Positions 50,400 to 58,618 of a DNA stretch of 64,000 bases are shown one piece after another. Source of the DNA: Paenarthrobacter nicotinovorans (GTDB lineage: Bacteria > Actinomycetota > Actinomycetes > Actinomycetales > Micrococcaceae). A program made the translations under genes and the position numbers. The notes under the pieces were generated by a model, which worked only from the letters and a program-made list of their open reading frames with translations, was not told the DNA's origin and made no database searches. The DNA lies in contig NZ_SZVS01000004.1 in the NCBI RefSeq assembly GCF_007670255.1, positions 248,001-312,000 of the forward strand, in the 5' to 3' direction. The first letter of the stretch is position 1; every line of letters starts with the position of its first letter.

Positions 50400-53123
50400 A
50401 TGGGTGTATTGCAGCGATCCGTAGCGCTGTCCACAGGCTTGGTGGTCTTTGCCGCCGGCTTGTTTTTTGTCCAAGCCCCGGCGACAGCTGTGCCCCTTCC
50501 CGGGCCCGATAATCCGAACGTCCAGTTCGTCGAGGGCACACCGCACTCGGAGCACGTCTTCGAGACGCCACTGCCGGAAACCAAGCAAGCTACGAAGGGG
50601 CAGGCCGGCGTCGACTCCCTGCTCCGCGACGGCGCCGCCGCAGCCGGTCCGGGCGGCAATATCAGCGTCCGGTTGGTGACTGCGAAGCTGGCGGACAATA
50701 CCAACCCGGTTTCCATGACGGACGCCGAAAAAGCTGTAGCGTCCACCAGCAATTACTGGAACGCCATGACAGCCGGCAAGCTTTCCATGACGGTGACCAG
50801 TGAAGTCGCCGGGCACCAGTCGAAAGCCCGCTCCTCTGACAGCTACAGCACCATCATCTCCACCATCACGAGCGAGCTTAACTGGTCAGCCAGCCCGTAC
50901 ACGGCGTTGGTCATTTTCATTCCGACATCCACGTTGTCGGGCAACGCGCTCGGCGCAGGGTACAGCAGCGGCAGTTACAGCGGTCGCGTGCTCCTGCCGC
51001 AGGTCAGCAACTTCACCAACAACGTGATGGCCCACGAATTCGGGCACGTCATCGGTTTGATGCACGCGGATGCGCTTCAGTGCGGCAGCGGGGTGTCCGA
51101 CGTCGGGGTCAACAGCAATGGCCAATTCACGGATCCGTCCTGCTATATCCGTGAGTACGGCGACACCACCGACATCATGGGTGCCGCCCAGTATTCCTTG
51201 CCCGTTGTCAGCTCCACGTTCTGGGACTACGCGGGACTTGGCCGGGGCGATGAGATCCGTGATGTGGGGGTCGCGACAGGCTCCAAGAGTTACACACTCA
51301 AGCCGTGGGGCGGCACCGAAGCGCAGCGCGCGGTCAAATTCACCGATCCCGTCAGCAAAGAGGTCTATTACCTGGAGCTGCGGGAACCGGCCGGCTACGA
51401 CAATTACCTTGGCACTGCCGGCAAGCCGGGCAACATGGGGGTCAAAATTGCCCAGCGCGGCGGCGCCACCATTGCTTCTTCCTTGATCCTGATGCCGTCT
51501 ACCAAGCCGTTCCCGGAGCCTTGGTACGCCAGCAACCACGCCTGGCAGGCGGGCAGCACCTTCACCACCTACACCGGCACGCAGGTGACCATTAATGCGG
51601 TGTCGTCGACGTCGGCCACCGTCACCATTACTGCGGACGCGCGGCTCACAGCCAAGATCCGTTTTTCGGCGGGCGACTTCGACGGCGACGGGCTCTCCGA
51701 CGTCCTCTCCCGTGAACCCGACGGCACCTTGATGCTGTACTCCGGTTTGCCGGGCAACAGGCTCGACAACCCCCGTCAGGTGGGCTCCGGCTGGAACATC
51801 TTCGACGCCATCACGGGCTTTGCGGACTTCGATGGAGACGGACGAAGTGACATCTTGGCCCGCACCAGCGACGGCGTCCTGTGGCTGTACCCGGGCGACG
51901 GCAACGGCGGGTTCCTCGCCAAACGGCAAATCGGATCCGGCTGGCAGGGCTTCACGAATATCATCGCCGTCGGCGATTTCGACGGCGACGCGCGCCTCGA
52001 CGTCATGGCGACCAAGTCCGATGGCAGCCTCTGGCTGTACCCGGGCGATGGCCAGGGCGGCTTCCGTGCATGGTCGCAGATCGGCTCGGGGTGGAATGGC
52101 TTCACGAGCATCACGTCCGATGGCTCCTTCGGGCTCCTTGCGCGGACAAGCGACGGCACCCTCTACCAGTACCCCGGCAATGGTTGGGGTGGCTTCGTGC
52201 CTCGCACCACACTCGGAAGCGGTTGGAATACGGTGGGCGACATCGTCAGCGGACAAGACTTCACGGGCGACAAGAAACCCGACGTCCTGACAGTGGCGTC
52301 GACCGGAACCATGCGCCTCTACCCAGGCAACGGCTCCGGCTTTGCCGACCGCTTGGCCATCGGCGCCGGCTGGAACCAGTTCAGCAAGGTCTGGGAAGCA
52401 GGGGATTTCGACGGCGATGCTGTCGCGGACATTCTGGCCCGTGGCACCGATGGCGCGTTGTGGCTTTATCCGGGGAACGGTTCGGGCGGCTTCCGCCCGC
52501 GCGTTCTGGTCGGAACGGGCTGGAATGCCTTCAACACCGTCCTGAGCGCCGGAGATTTCGACGGCGATGGTCACCCGGATCTTGTCGCGAGGACGGCCGA
52601 CGGGGTGCTGTGGATGTACCCGACTGACGGCCACGGCCAGTTCCTGCCGCGGAAGCAGATCGGTGTGGGCTGGCAGGGGTTCAATGAGTTGCTCGCTCCG
52701 GGTGACTTCAATGGTGACGGGAAAGCCGACCTCGTGGCCCGGGCGGCCAATGGCAGCTTGTGGATCTATCCGGGTAACGGTTCGGGTGGTTTCCTTCCGT
52801 GGAAGCAGATCGGCACGGGGTGGGACATCTTTGATTCCGTTGTCCAGGGCGGGGACTTCAATGGCGACGGCCGGGAGGACATCATGGCCCGGGGAACTGA
52901 CGGGACGTTGTGGCTCTACCCGGGCAACGGCAGTGGCGGCTTCCTGGCACGGGTGGCCCTGGGAAGCGGGTGGAACACCCTCAGCTCGTTCGCGGCTTTG
53001 GGTAATGCCTTCACTGGAACGGGCAATCCGTCGGTGGTGGGTGTTGCCGGCAACGGGGTGCTCCTCCTGTACACGGGGACGGGGCAGGGGGGCTTCCAGT
53101 CAGTTGTGCTGGATCCCCGGTAG
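50400..53123 (+). CDS. Secreted zinc metalloprotease with FG-GAP/VCBS-like repeats
   Basis: A 907-residue exported protein. A signal peptide (about 1-30, ending ATA-VP) is followed by a peptidase domain whose zinc site HEFGHVIGLMH (212-222) has the HExxHxxGxxH pattern (H212, E213, H216, H222). From about 420 to the end lie ten repeats of about 48 residues, each with a calcium-loop-like DFDGDG or DFNGDG followed by DGxLWLYPGNGxGGF, forming a beta propeller of FG-GAP/VCBS type. AGGAGATTCA precedes the ATG. It probably degrades extracellular protein. It stands alone and ends at a strong terminator. Confidence 0.88.
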   Translation: MGVLQRSVALSTGLVVFAAGLFFVQAPATAVPLPGPDNPNVQFVEGTPHSEHVFETPLPETKQATKGQAGVDSLLRDGAAAAGPGGNISVRLVTAKLADNTNPVSMTDAEKAVASTSNYWNAMTAGKLSMTVTSEVAGHQSKARSSDSYSTIISTITSELNWSASPYTALVIFIPTSTLSGNALGAGYSSGSYSGRVLLPQVSNFTNNVMAHEFGHVIGLMHADALQCGSGVSDVGVNSNGQFTDPSCYIREYGDTTDIMGAAQYSLPVVSSTFWDYAGLGRGDEIRDVGVATGSKSYTLKPWGGTEAQRAVKFTDPVSKEVYYLELREPAGYDNYLGTAGKPGNMGVKIAQRGGATIASSLILMPSTKPFPEPWYASNHAWQAGSTFTTYTGTQVTINAVSSTSATVTITADARLTAKIRFSAGDFDGDGLSDVLSREPDGTLMLYSGLPGNRLDNPRQVGSGWNIFDAITGFADFDGDGRSDILARTSDGVLWLYPGDGNGGFLAKRQIGSGWQGFTNIIAVGDFDGDARLDVMATKSDGSLWLYPGDGQGGFRAWSQIGSGWNGFTSITSDGSFGLLARTSDGTLYQYPGNGWGGFVPRTTLGSGWNTVGDIVSGQDFTGDKKPDVLTVASTGTMRLYPGNGSGFADRLAIGAGWNQFSKVWEAGDFDGDAVADILARGTDGALWLYPGNGSGGFRPRVLVGTGWNAFNTVLSAGDFDGDGHPDLVARTADGVLWMYPTDGHGQFLPRKQIGVGWQGFNELLAPGDFNGDGKADLVARAANGSLWIYPGNGSGGFLPWKQIGTGWDIFDSVVQGGDFNGDGREDIMARGTDGTLWLYPGNGSGGFLARVALGSGWNTLSSFAALGNAFTGTGNPSVVGVAGNGVLLLYTGTGQGGFQSVVLDPR
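51660..53110 (+). repeat. Ten tandem coding repeats of about 145 bases
   Basis: Ten blades in the metalloprotease C-terminus recur about every 145 bases, starting near 51672. Units 1-3 and 6-9 keep a DF(D/N)GD loop, while units 4, 5 and 10 are degenerate (GSFGLL, DFTGDK, NAFTGTG). The final units share long near-identical DNA, consistent with recent duplication. Confidence 0.75.
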
Positions 53124-53155
53124 GCAGCTACTGACCGGGTGAACCCATGGGCAGC

Positions 53156-53193
53156 GGAAAGCCCGGCATGTCGGGGAACATGCCGGGCTTTCC
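53156..53193. terminator. Bidirectional rho-independent terminator
   Basis: GGAAAGCCCGGCATGT (53156-53171) and its exact inverse (53178-53193) form a 16-base stem with a six-base loop. GTTTGTC follows on the plus strand, and CGCTGCCC on the minus strand. It lies between the convergent metalloprotease and MFS transporter genes. Confidence 0.82.
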
Positions 53194-53273
53194 GTTTGTC
53201 GTCACCAGGGTGCCCTGCGAAGGTGTGCGCTCCAGGAACCGGGAAGGAGCGCTCCTCTTCGTGAAACCCAGGC

Positions 53274-54596
53274 CTACTTGTGCAGGCCGAGCTCTGCCGT
53301 CGGGATCTTGGCCGATTCGCGGGCGGTCAGGGCAGAGATAGCCGCGATCACGCAGATCACTCCGCTGAAGATGGAGATCTGGACCCAGCCTCCGGCCTTC
53401 GTGCCACCCATTGCAGTGACGATGGCCGGTGCGAAGCCCGCCATCAGGAAGCCCAGCTGTGTGCCGATGGCCAGACCGGAGAAGCGGACCTTGGTGCTGA
53501 ACATTTCACCGTAGAAGGAAGGCCAGACGGCGTTGGCCGCTGCGTAGCCGAAGGAGAAGAACACTACCGAGACCAGGAACATCAGCGGCACGTTGCCGTC
53601 TTCAAGGGTCAGCAGGAACACCGGTGTCATGATGGCGCTGGCCACGGCTCCGTAGATGAAGACGGGCTTGCGGCCGATCCTGTCCGCGAGCATGCCGAAC
53701 AGGGGCTGGGTGCCCAGGGCCACAACGTTGGCTACAACGACCAACCACAGGGTGATGGTGCTGTTGACGTGGGCTACATCCTGGGCGTACTTGATGGCCA
53801 GGGTGCCGAAGACTGTACTGACGGCCGCGATGAAAGCACAGCAGACAACACGGAGAACGTCGCGCCAGTGCAGCTTCAGGAGATCGGCGATGGGAAGCTT
53901 GGCGATCTGGTTGTTCTTCTTGGCCTCGGCGAATGCCGGCGGCTCGTGCAGGGTGCGGCGGATGAAGTACGCCACCATGACCACTACCGCGCTCAGCCAG
54001 AACGGGATACGCCAACCGATGCCGTACTTGATCTCGTCGGGCAGTGCCACTACCGGGATGAAGACAAGCGCGGCCAGGATCTGACCGCCCTGGGTGCCGG
54101 TCAGTGTCCAGGAAGTAAAGAAGGAGCGGCGGTTGTCCGGAGCGTGCTCCAGTGTCATCGACGACGCGCCGGCTTGCTCGCCGGCGGCGGAGAGACCCTG
54201 CGCCAGGCGGGCGAGGACCAGCAGGACCGGAGCCCACCAGCCGATGGTCTTGAAGTCCGGCAGGCAGCCGATGACGAAGGTGGCTGCACCCATGAGGACC
54301 AGGGTGAACATGAGGACCTTTTGGCGCCCGATCCGGTCACCGAAGTGGCCCAGGATGATGGCGCCCACGGGACGTGCGACATAGGCGAAGCCGAAGGTCG
54401 CGAACGACATGATGGCTGCGTTGGCGTCTGCGTCCGGGAAGAAGACGTGCGGGAAGATCAGCGCTGCGGCGGATCCGAAGATGAAGAAGTCGTAGTACTC
54501 AACGGCGCTGCCAAGGAAGCTGGCCAAGGCGGCTTTCTTGGGAGTACCCGTTGTTGATGCAGTGCCGGGCGTCGCTGACGGCATTGTTTGGCTCAT
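53274..54596 (-). CDS. MFS metabolite:H+ symporter, shikimate/quinate-type
   Basis: A 440-residue member of the MHS branch of the major facilitators (ShiA, PcaK-like). ASFLGSAVEYYDFFIFGSAAALIFPHVFFP is the signature first helix, ILGHFGDRIGRQKVLM the TM2-3 loop, and RLAQGLSAAGEQAGASS the TM4-5 region. The substrate is likely shikimate, quinate or a related hydroxylated acid, given the adjoining dehydrogenase and dehydratase. The ATG at 54596 follows AGAAGGAACC; an extension to 54716 runs through the operator region. It is divergent from the IclR gene. Confidence 0.88.
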   Translation of the reverse strand: MSQTMPSATPGTASTTGTPKKAALASFLGSAVEYYDFFIFGSAAALIFPHVFFPDADANAAIMSFATFGFAYVARPVGAIILGHFGDRIGRQKVLMFTLVLMGAATFVIGCLPDFKTIGWWAPVLLVLARLAQGLSAAGEQAGASSMTLEHAPDNRRSFFTSWTLTGTQGGQILAALVFIPVVALPDEIKYGIGWRIPFWLSAVVVMVAYFIRRTLHEPPAFAEAKKNNQIAKLPIADLLKLHWRDVLRVVCCAFIAAVSTVFGTLAIKYAQDVAHVNSTITLWLVVVANVVALGTQPLFGMLADRIGRKPVFIYGAVASAIMTPVFLLTLEDGNVPLMFLVSVVFFSFGYAAANAVWPSFYGEMFSTKVRFSGLAIGTQLGFLMAGFAPAIVTAMGGTKAGGWVQISIFSGVICVIAAISALTARESAKIPTAELGLHK

Positions 54597-54683
54597 GGGA
54601 GGGTTCCTTCTGTGACAACGGTGTCGCGGGTGAAGCTGGAGGGAGTGGCGAGCGAGGTGCGGCTGGCCTACTCCGAAAGTAAC

Positions 54684-54788
54684 CACATGGTGAGAGTTAC
54701 TTGTGCAATACAGCAATAGTGGCTGTGAGAGGGGTCACTTGTCAATACTTGTCGCCACCATCTAGAAATAGCTCTCACCATGTGAGAG
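54684..54788. promoter_or_regulatory. Operator region with CTCTCAC/GTGAGAG sites
   Basis: A perfect palindrome CTCTCAC-CAT-GTGAGAG lies at 54772-54788, ten bases before the IclR start codon. A 13-base inverted copy of its left part (CACATGGTGAGAG) is at 54684-54696, and a half site GTGAGAG is at 54725-54731. All lie between the divergent transporter and IclR genes. This is strong evidence of binding sites, probably for the adjacent IclR protein. Confidence 0.65.
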
Positions 54789-54797
54789 CATCGAAGC

Positions 54798-55568
54798 ATG
54801 AGTGTGAAAGAGGACACAAAGACCGACATGGTCGGCAAAGCCCTGGGTCTGTTGGTGCTGCTCGGCAACGAGCCAAAGGGGGCGAGTGCGGCCGATCTCG
54901 CCCGCAGCGCGAACTTGCCTTTCAGCACCACCTATCGCCTGCTGGGTTCACTGACCCGCGATGGCTTCGTGGATTACGAGCCCGATGGCCGGCGCTACCA
55001 TCTGGGTTTGCGGGTTTTCCAGCTCGGTCAGAGGGTTTCCAATCACCATGGCTTCGCTGCCACGGCTCTTCCGGTGTTGCAGCGGGTCACGGAGCGTACT
55101 CATGAGGCAACCATTCTCTCGGTCCGCGACGGCGACCACCATCTGACGGTCAACAAAGTCGATGGCCCCAAGACCTTCCGCGTGACCAGTGACCCCGGGC
55201 ATCTTGGCGCCTTGCACACAACGTCGGTGGGTAAGGCGATCGTGGCATTCGAAACCGAGCTGGAGCGCAAGCGGCTCCTTGAGGAACTTCCCCTCGACGC
55301 TCTGACCGAGCACTCCATCACAGACCGTGACCAGTTCCGCGAGGAGATCGAGCAAGTCCGTCGCCAGGGGTATGCCGTGATGGACGAGGAAAACGAGATC
55401 GGCATGCGGGCCGTCGCCGTGCCGGTCCTCAACTCGCAGGGCCATGCCTTCGCCTCGCTCGCGACGGCGGTGCCGGTGTTCCGCCTGACCATGGAGGAAC
55501 TCGTTGCCCATGTGCCCACGCTCCAGGAAGCCGCGGCTGAACTCGCGGCCCGCCTGCCCCAGCGCTGA
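54798..55568 (+). CDS. IclR-family regulator of the qsu/pca region
   Basis: A 256-residue IclR protein. The winged helix (about 8-70) is MVGKALGLLVLLGNEPKGASAADLARSANLPFSTTYRLLGSLTRDG, and the effector domain contains VTSDPGHLGALHTTSVGKAIVAF. IclR proteins of the PcaR/PcaU/PobR group control protocatechuate and quinate use in other bacteria. This one stands between a transporter and the catabolic genes and overlaps with perfect palindromes before its start, so autoregulation is likely. Confidence 0.88.
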   Translation: MSVKEDTKTDMVGKALGLLVLLGNEPKGASAADLARSANLPFSTTYRLLGSLTRDGFVDYEPDGRRYHLGLRVFQLGQRVSNHHGFAATALPVLQRVTERTHEATILSVRDGDHHLTVNKVDGPKTFRVTSDPGHLGALHTTSVGKAIVAFETELERKRLLEELPLDALTEHSITDRDQFREEIEQVRRQGYAVMDEENEIGMRAVAVPVLNSQGHAFASLATAVPVFRLTMEELVAHVPTLQEAAAELAARLPQR

Positions 55569-55573
55569 GCTTC

Positions 55574-55634
55574 GTTGCGAGGCCCGTTCTGCGCGCTAAA
55601 CGCGGCAATTGGGGCGCAAAGCGGGCCCCGCAAC
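55574..55634. repeat. 61-base imperfect intergenic palindrome
   Basis: GTTGCGAGGCCCGTTCTGCGC (55574-55594) and its inverse (55614-55634) match at 18 of 21 positions, with a 19-base loop. It lies six bases after the IclR stop. It lacks a T-run and may be a terminator-like hairpin or a mobile palindromic element. Confidence 0.55.
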
Positions 55635-55672
55635 GCAAAATCAGCTCGACGAAACGCATCTTGCACCCCGAA

Positions 55673-55689
55673 TGTTCGCTATAAGAACA
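55673..55689. promoter_or_regulatory. Inverted repeat TGTTC-N7-GAACA before the catabolic operon
   Basis: TGTTC (55673-55677) and GAACA (55685-55689) flank a seven-base spacer. GAATGTTCG and, 40 bases on, GAATGTGAAC form a rough direct repeat. The site is about 100 bases before the dehydrogenase gene in an AT-rich stretch that also holds the likely promoter. It resembles the GTTCG-type sites used by PcaU and PobR regulators in other genera, so binding by an IclR protein is plausible. Confidence 0.45.
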
Positions 55690-55788
55690 AGCGTGCGGAA
55701 TGTGAACAATTGTAGTAATCTGGATAACACCGCGGGCGAAGCGTCCCTGAAACGCCACCCGCGGGACTGAAGTAAAAGGAGCTTGAGG

Positions 55789-56706
55789 ATGAGCAACCGA
55801 GCCGAATCCGTTCTGGTGGGCCTGATTGGTGAAGGCGTCATGCCCTCGCTCACTCCGCCCATGCATGAACGCGAGGCCGATGTGCAGGGCCTTCGCTTGC
55901 TGTACCGCCCCATCGACCTGCTGGAACTCGCATTGCCGGCCACCGCCGTCGGGGATCTCCTCACAGCAGCCCAGCGGATGGGCTTCAACGGCCTCAACAT
56001 CACGCACCCTTGCAAGCAGTTGGTGCTGGGGCACCTTGACGAAATTTCCGACGACGCCGCCCGCCTGGGTGCCGTGAACACGGTCCTGATCCAGGACGGC
56101 CGCTTCATCGGCCACAACACAGACTTTTCCGGCTTCGGTTCGGCGCTCGCCGACGGCCTGCCCGGAGCCAAACTCGATCGCGTCGTCCAGCTGGGTGCAG
56201 GAGGTGCCGGTTCCGCCGTCGCCTATGCATTGCTAAAGGCCGGCACCAAACATCTCGACCTCGTTGACATGGACGCCGACCGGGCGAGTGAACGGGCCGC
56301 GGAACTTTCAAGTCTTTTCCCTGACGCTGCCGTCACGCCGCGGGGCCTGGAGGAGTTGCCGGAGCTGATGCCCCTTGCCGACGGACTGGTGCATTGCACG
56401 CCGGTCGGCATGGCCGCGCACCCTGGCCTCCCCCTCGATATCGGACTCCTGGAAACCCGCCATTGGGTGGCGGACATCGTCTACCGTCCCATCGAGACTC
56501 AACTGGTCCGCGAAGCGCGCGCCAAGGGTTGCGCAGTGCTCGACGGCGGCCGGATGGCAGTTGGCCAGGCGGCCGACGCCTTCAAGCTCTTCACCGGAAG
56601 CAACGCCGACCGGGACCGCATGCGCACGCACTTCCTGGAGTTGATCGCCTTGGAAGAAGCCGCAGCCGCGCTCACCGCCGGCCCCCTCGAAAAGGCGGCC
56701 CACTGA
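55789..56706 (+). CDS. Quinate/shikimate dehydrogenase
   Basis: A 305-residue AroE-superfamily dehydrogenase, most like the catabolic quinate/shikimate dehydrogenase type (QsuD). The shikimate-binding Lys is in GLNITHPCKQLVLG (about 65-78), the catalytic Asp in IGHNTDFSGFG (about 107-117), and the nucleotide motif is QLGAGGAGSAVAYAL. AAGGAG lies seven bases before the ATG at 55789. It converts quinate to 3-dehydroquinate or shikimate to 3-dehydroshikimate. Its stop and the next start share one base (TGATG), showing coupling. Confidence 0.87.
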   Translation: MSNRAESVLVGLIGEGVMPSLTPPMHEREADVQGLRLLYRPIDLLELALPATAVGDLLTAAQRMGFNGLNITHPCKQLVLGHLDEISDDAARLGAVNTVLIQDGRFIGHNTDFSGFGSALADGLPGAKLDRVVQLGAGGAGSAVAYALLKAGTKHLDLVDMDADRASERAAELSSLFPDAAVTPRGLEELPELMPLADGLVHCTPVGMAAHPGLPLDIGLLETRHWVADIVYRPIETQLVREARAKGCAVLDGGRMAVGQAADAFKLFTGSNADRDRMRTHFLELIALEEAAAALTAGPLEKAAH

Positions 56707-58577
56707 TGCGTACCGGAATCGCCACCGTCTGCCTGTCCGGAACCCTGAGGGAGAAGATGCAGGCCTGCGCCATCGCGGGCTTCGACGGCATCGAGATCTT
56801 CGAACAGGACCTCGTCACCTCTCCGCTCAGCCCTGAAGATGTCCGCACAATGGCAGCCGATTTGGGGCTGGGCCTGGATCTTTACCAGCCGTTCCGGGAT
56901 TTCGACGGCGTCACTCCGGACCTGCTGAAGGCAAACCTCAAGCGGGCGGAGGCCAAGTTCAAGCTGATGGCCCGCCTTGGCATGGACACCATCCTGGTCT
57001 GCTCCAACGTGGCCACGGCCACCATCGACGATGACCAACTGAGGGCGGAACAGCTGGCCGAACTTGCCGAACTGGCGGGGGACCACGGGGTCAAGGTTGC
57101 CTACGAGGCCTTGGCCTGGGGCAAGTACGTCAACGACTACGAGCACGCCCACCGCCTGGTGGAGATGGTGGACCACCCCAATCTGGGCACGTGCCTTGAC
57201 TCGTTCCACATCCTTTCCCGCGACTGGGACACTGCGCCGATCGAGGACATCAACGCGGAGAAGATCTTCTTCGTGCAGGTGGCGGATGCGCCCAAGTTGA
57301 GCATGGACGTGCTCTCCTGGAGCCGCCACTACCGGGTTTTCCCCGGGGAGGGGCAGTTCGAGCTCGCCAAGTTCATGGGACATGTGGTCCGCGCAGGCTA
57401 CACCGGACCCGTCTCCCTGGAGGTCTTCAATGATGTGTTCCGACAGTCGGACGTGGAGCGGACGGCCGTGGATGCCATGCGTTCACTCATCTGGCTGGAA
57501 GAACAGAGCGCCAAGTGGCTGGCAAGCAGCCCGGCGGCCGACGCCGCAGGAGCCCAACAGAACTCCCGCCGTCGTTATCCCATGGAACTGGCCACGCTGC
57601 CCAAGGTGAACGAGCCCGCGGGGTTCAACTTCGCCGAGGTCAAGGCCGACGACACGGTCCAGCTGGAGAAGCTCCTGGGCCAGCTCGGCTTCGAATTCGA
57701 AGGCCGGCACCGCACCAAGGACGTCCAGCTGTGGACCATGGGCCAGGCCCGCGTGATCATCAACGAGCAGGCGGCCTCGCAGACGGAACCGGCTATCGCT
57801 GCTTTGGGGTTCGACGTCGACTCTCCAGTAATTGCCTCCGCCCGCGCCCAGCAACTCAAGGCGCCCGTGGTCGCCCGCAAGGTGCAGGCGGACGAGGAAG
57901 TGTTCCAGGGCATTTCCGCGCCGGACTCCACCGAGATTTTCCTCTGCCAGGGAAATCCGGACGGCACGGCTGCCTGGACGCACGAATTCGGCGAAGGGCT
58001 GGAGCACGTTTCGAGCGGCACATCAGCCGTGATAGACCATGTGAACCTCGCCCAACCGTGGCAGCACTTCGACGAAGCCGTGCTCTTCTACACCAGCGCG
58101 CTGGCCCTGGAACCGCAGCCGTTCGCCGAGGTTCCCAGTCCCAGCGGCCTGGTGCGCTCGCAGGTCATGCAGACCAGCAACGGCGCAGTCCGGCTGGTGC
58201 TGAACCTCGCTCCGGCGCAGCAGGCCGAAAAGGCACGCAAAACGTATCAGGAACACATCGCGTTCGCAGTGGACGACCTCGTGGCAACAGCCCGGTCAGC
58301 ACAGGAGCGTGGCCTCGAGTTCCTGCAGATTCCGGCCAACTACTACGAGGACCTGGATGCGCGGTTCGACCTTGAACCCGGCTTCCTGGCCACTCTCCAG
58401 GAGCTCAACCTCCTGTACGACCGGGACGCCAACGGCGAATTCCTCCACTTCTACACCGCCACAGTGGGCAGTGTGTTCTTCGAAATGGTGGAGCGCCGCG
58501 GCAACTACGACGGCTACGGAGCCCCGAACGCACCCGTCCGCCACGCCGTCCAATACGACTCACTCCACCGGGCATAG
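56706..58577 (+). CDS. qsuB: 3-Dehydroshikimate dehydratase, QsuB-like fusion with HPPD-type domain
   Basis: A 623-residue two-domain enzyme that makes protocatechuate from 3-dehydroshikimate. Residues 1-275 are a xylose isomerase-like TIM barrel; ELEIFEQDL-type, VAYEALAWGKYVNDYEHA, GTCLDSFHIL and VSLEVFND carry the metal-binding Glu, Asp, His and Glu positions. After a linker (about 275-300), residues 300-610 form a 4-hydroxyphenylpyruvate dioxygenase-like VOC region (HEFGEGLEHVSSGTSAVIDHVNLA, HFYTATVGSVFFEMVERRG), as in QsuB of Corynebacterium. It links shikimate entry to the pca genes downstream. Whether the second domain is catalytic is not clear from sequence. Confidence 0.87.
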   Translation: MRTGIATVCLSGTLREKMQACAIAGFDGIEIFEQDLVTSPLSPEDVRTMAADLGLGLDLYQPFRDFDGVTPDLLKANLKRAEAKFKLMARLGMDTILVCSNVATATIDDDQLRAEQLAELAELAGDHGVKVAYEALAWGKYVNDYEHAHRLVEMVDHPNLGTCLDSFHILSRDWDTAPIEDINAEKIFFVQVADAPKLSMDVLSWSRHYRVFPGEGQFELAKFMGHVVRAGYTGPVSLEVFNDVFRQSDVERTAVDAMRSLIWLEEQSAKWLASSPAADAAGAQQNSRRRYPMELATLPKVNEPAGFNFAEVKADDTVQLEKLLGQLGFEFEGRHRTKDVQLWTMGQARVIINEQAASQTEPAIAALGFDVDSPVIASARAQQLKAPVVARKVQADEEVFQGISAPDSTEIFLCQGNPDGTAAWTHEFGEGLEHVSSGTSAVIDHVNLAQPWQHFDEAVLFYTSALALEPQPFAEVPSPSGLVRSQVMQTSNGAVRLVLNLAPAQQAEKARKTYQEHIAFAVDDLVATARSAQERGLEFLQIPANYYEDLDARFDLEPGFLATLQELNLLYDRDANGEFLHFYTATVGSVFFEMVERRGNYDGYGAPNAPVRHAVQYDSLHRA

Positions 58578-58618
58578 CCGCCCGATCCAGTAGAAGAATC
58601 CATAGAAAGGAGCCGGTT

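Noticed and set aside
50886-52634. 582-codon open frame on the minus strand inside the metalloprotease
   Set aside because: The repetitive translation mirrors the tandem repeats of the plus-strand gene and is a shadow of them.
51660-53110. Regularly spaced repeats that might look like a CRISPR array
   Set aside because: The period is about 145 bases, the repeats are in frame and encode a beta-propeller motif, and no cas genes are present.
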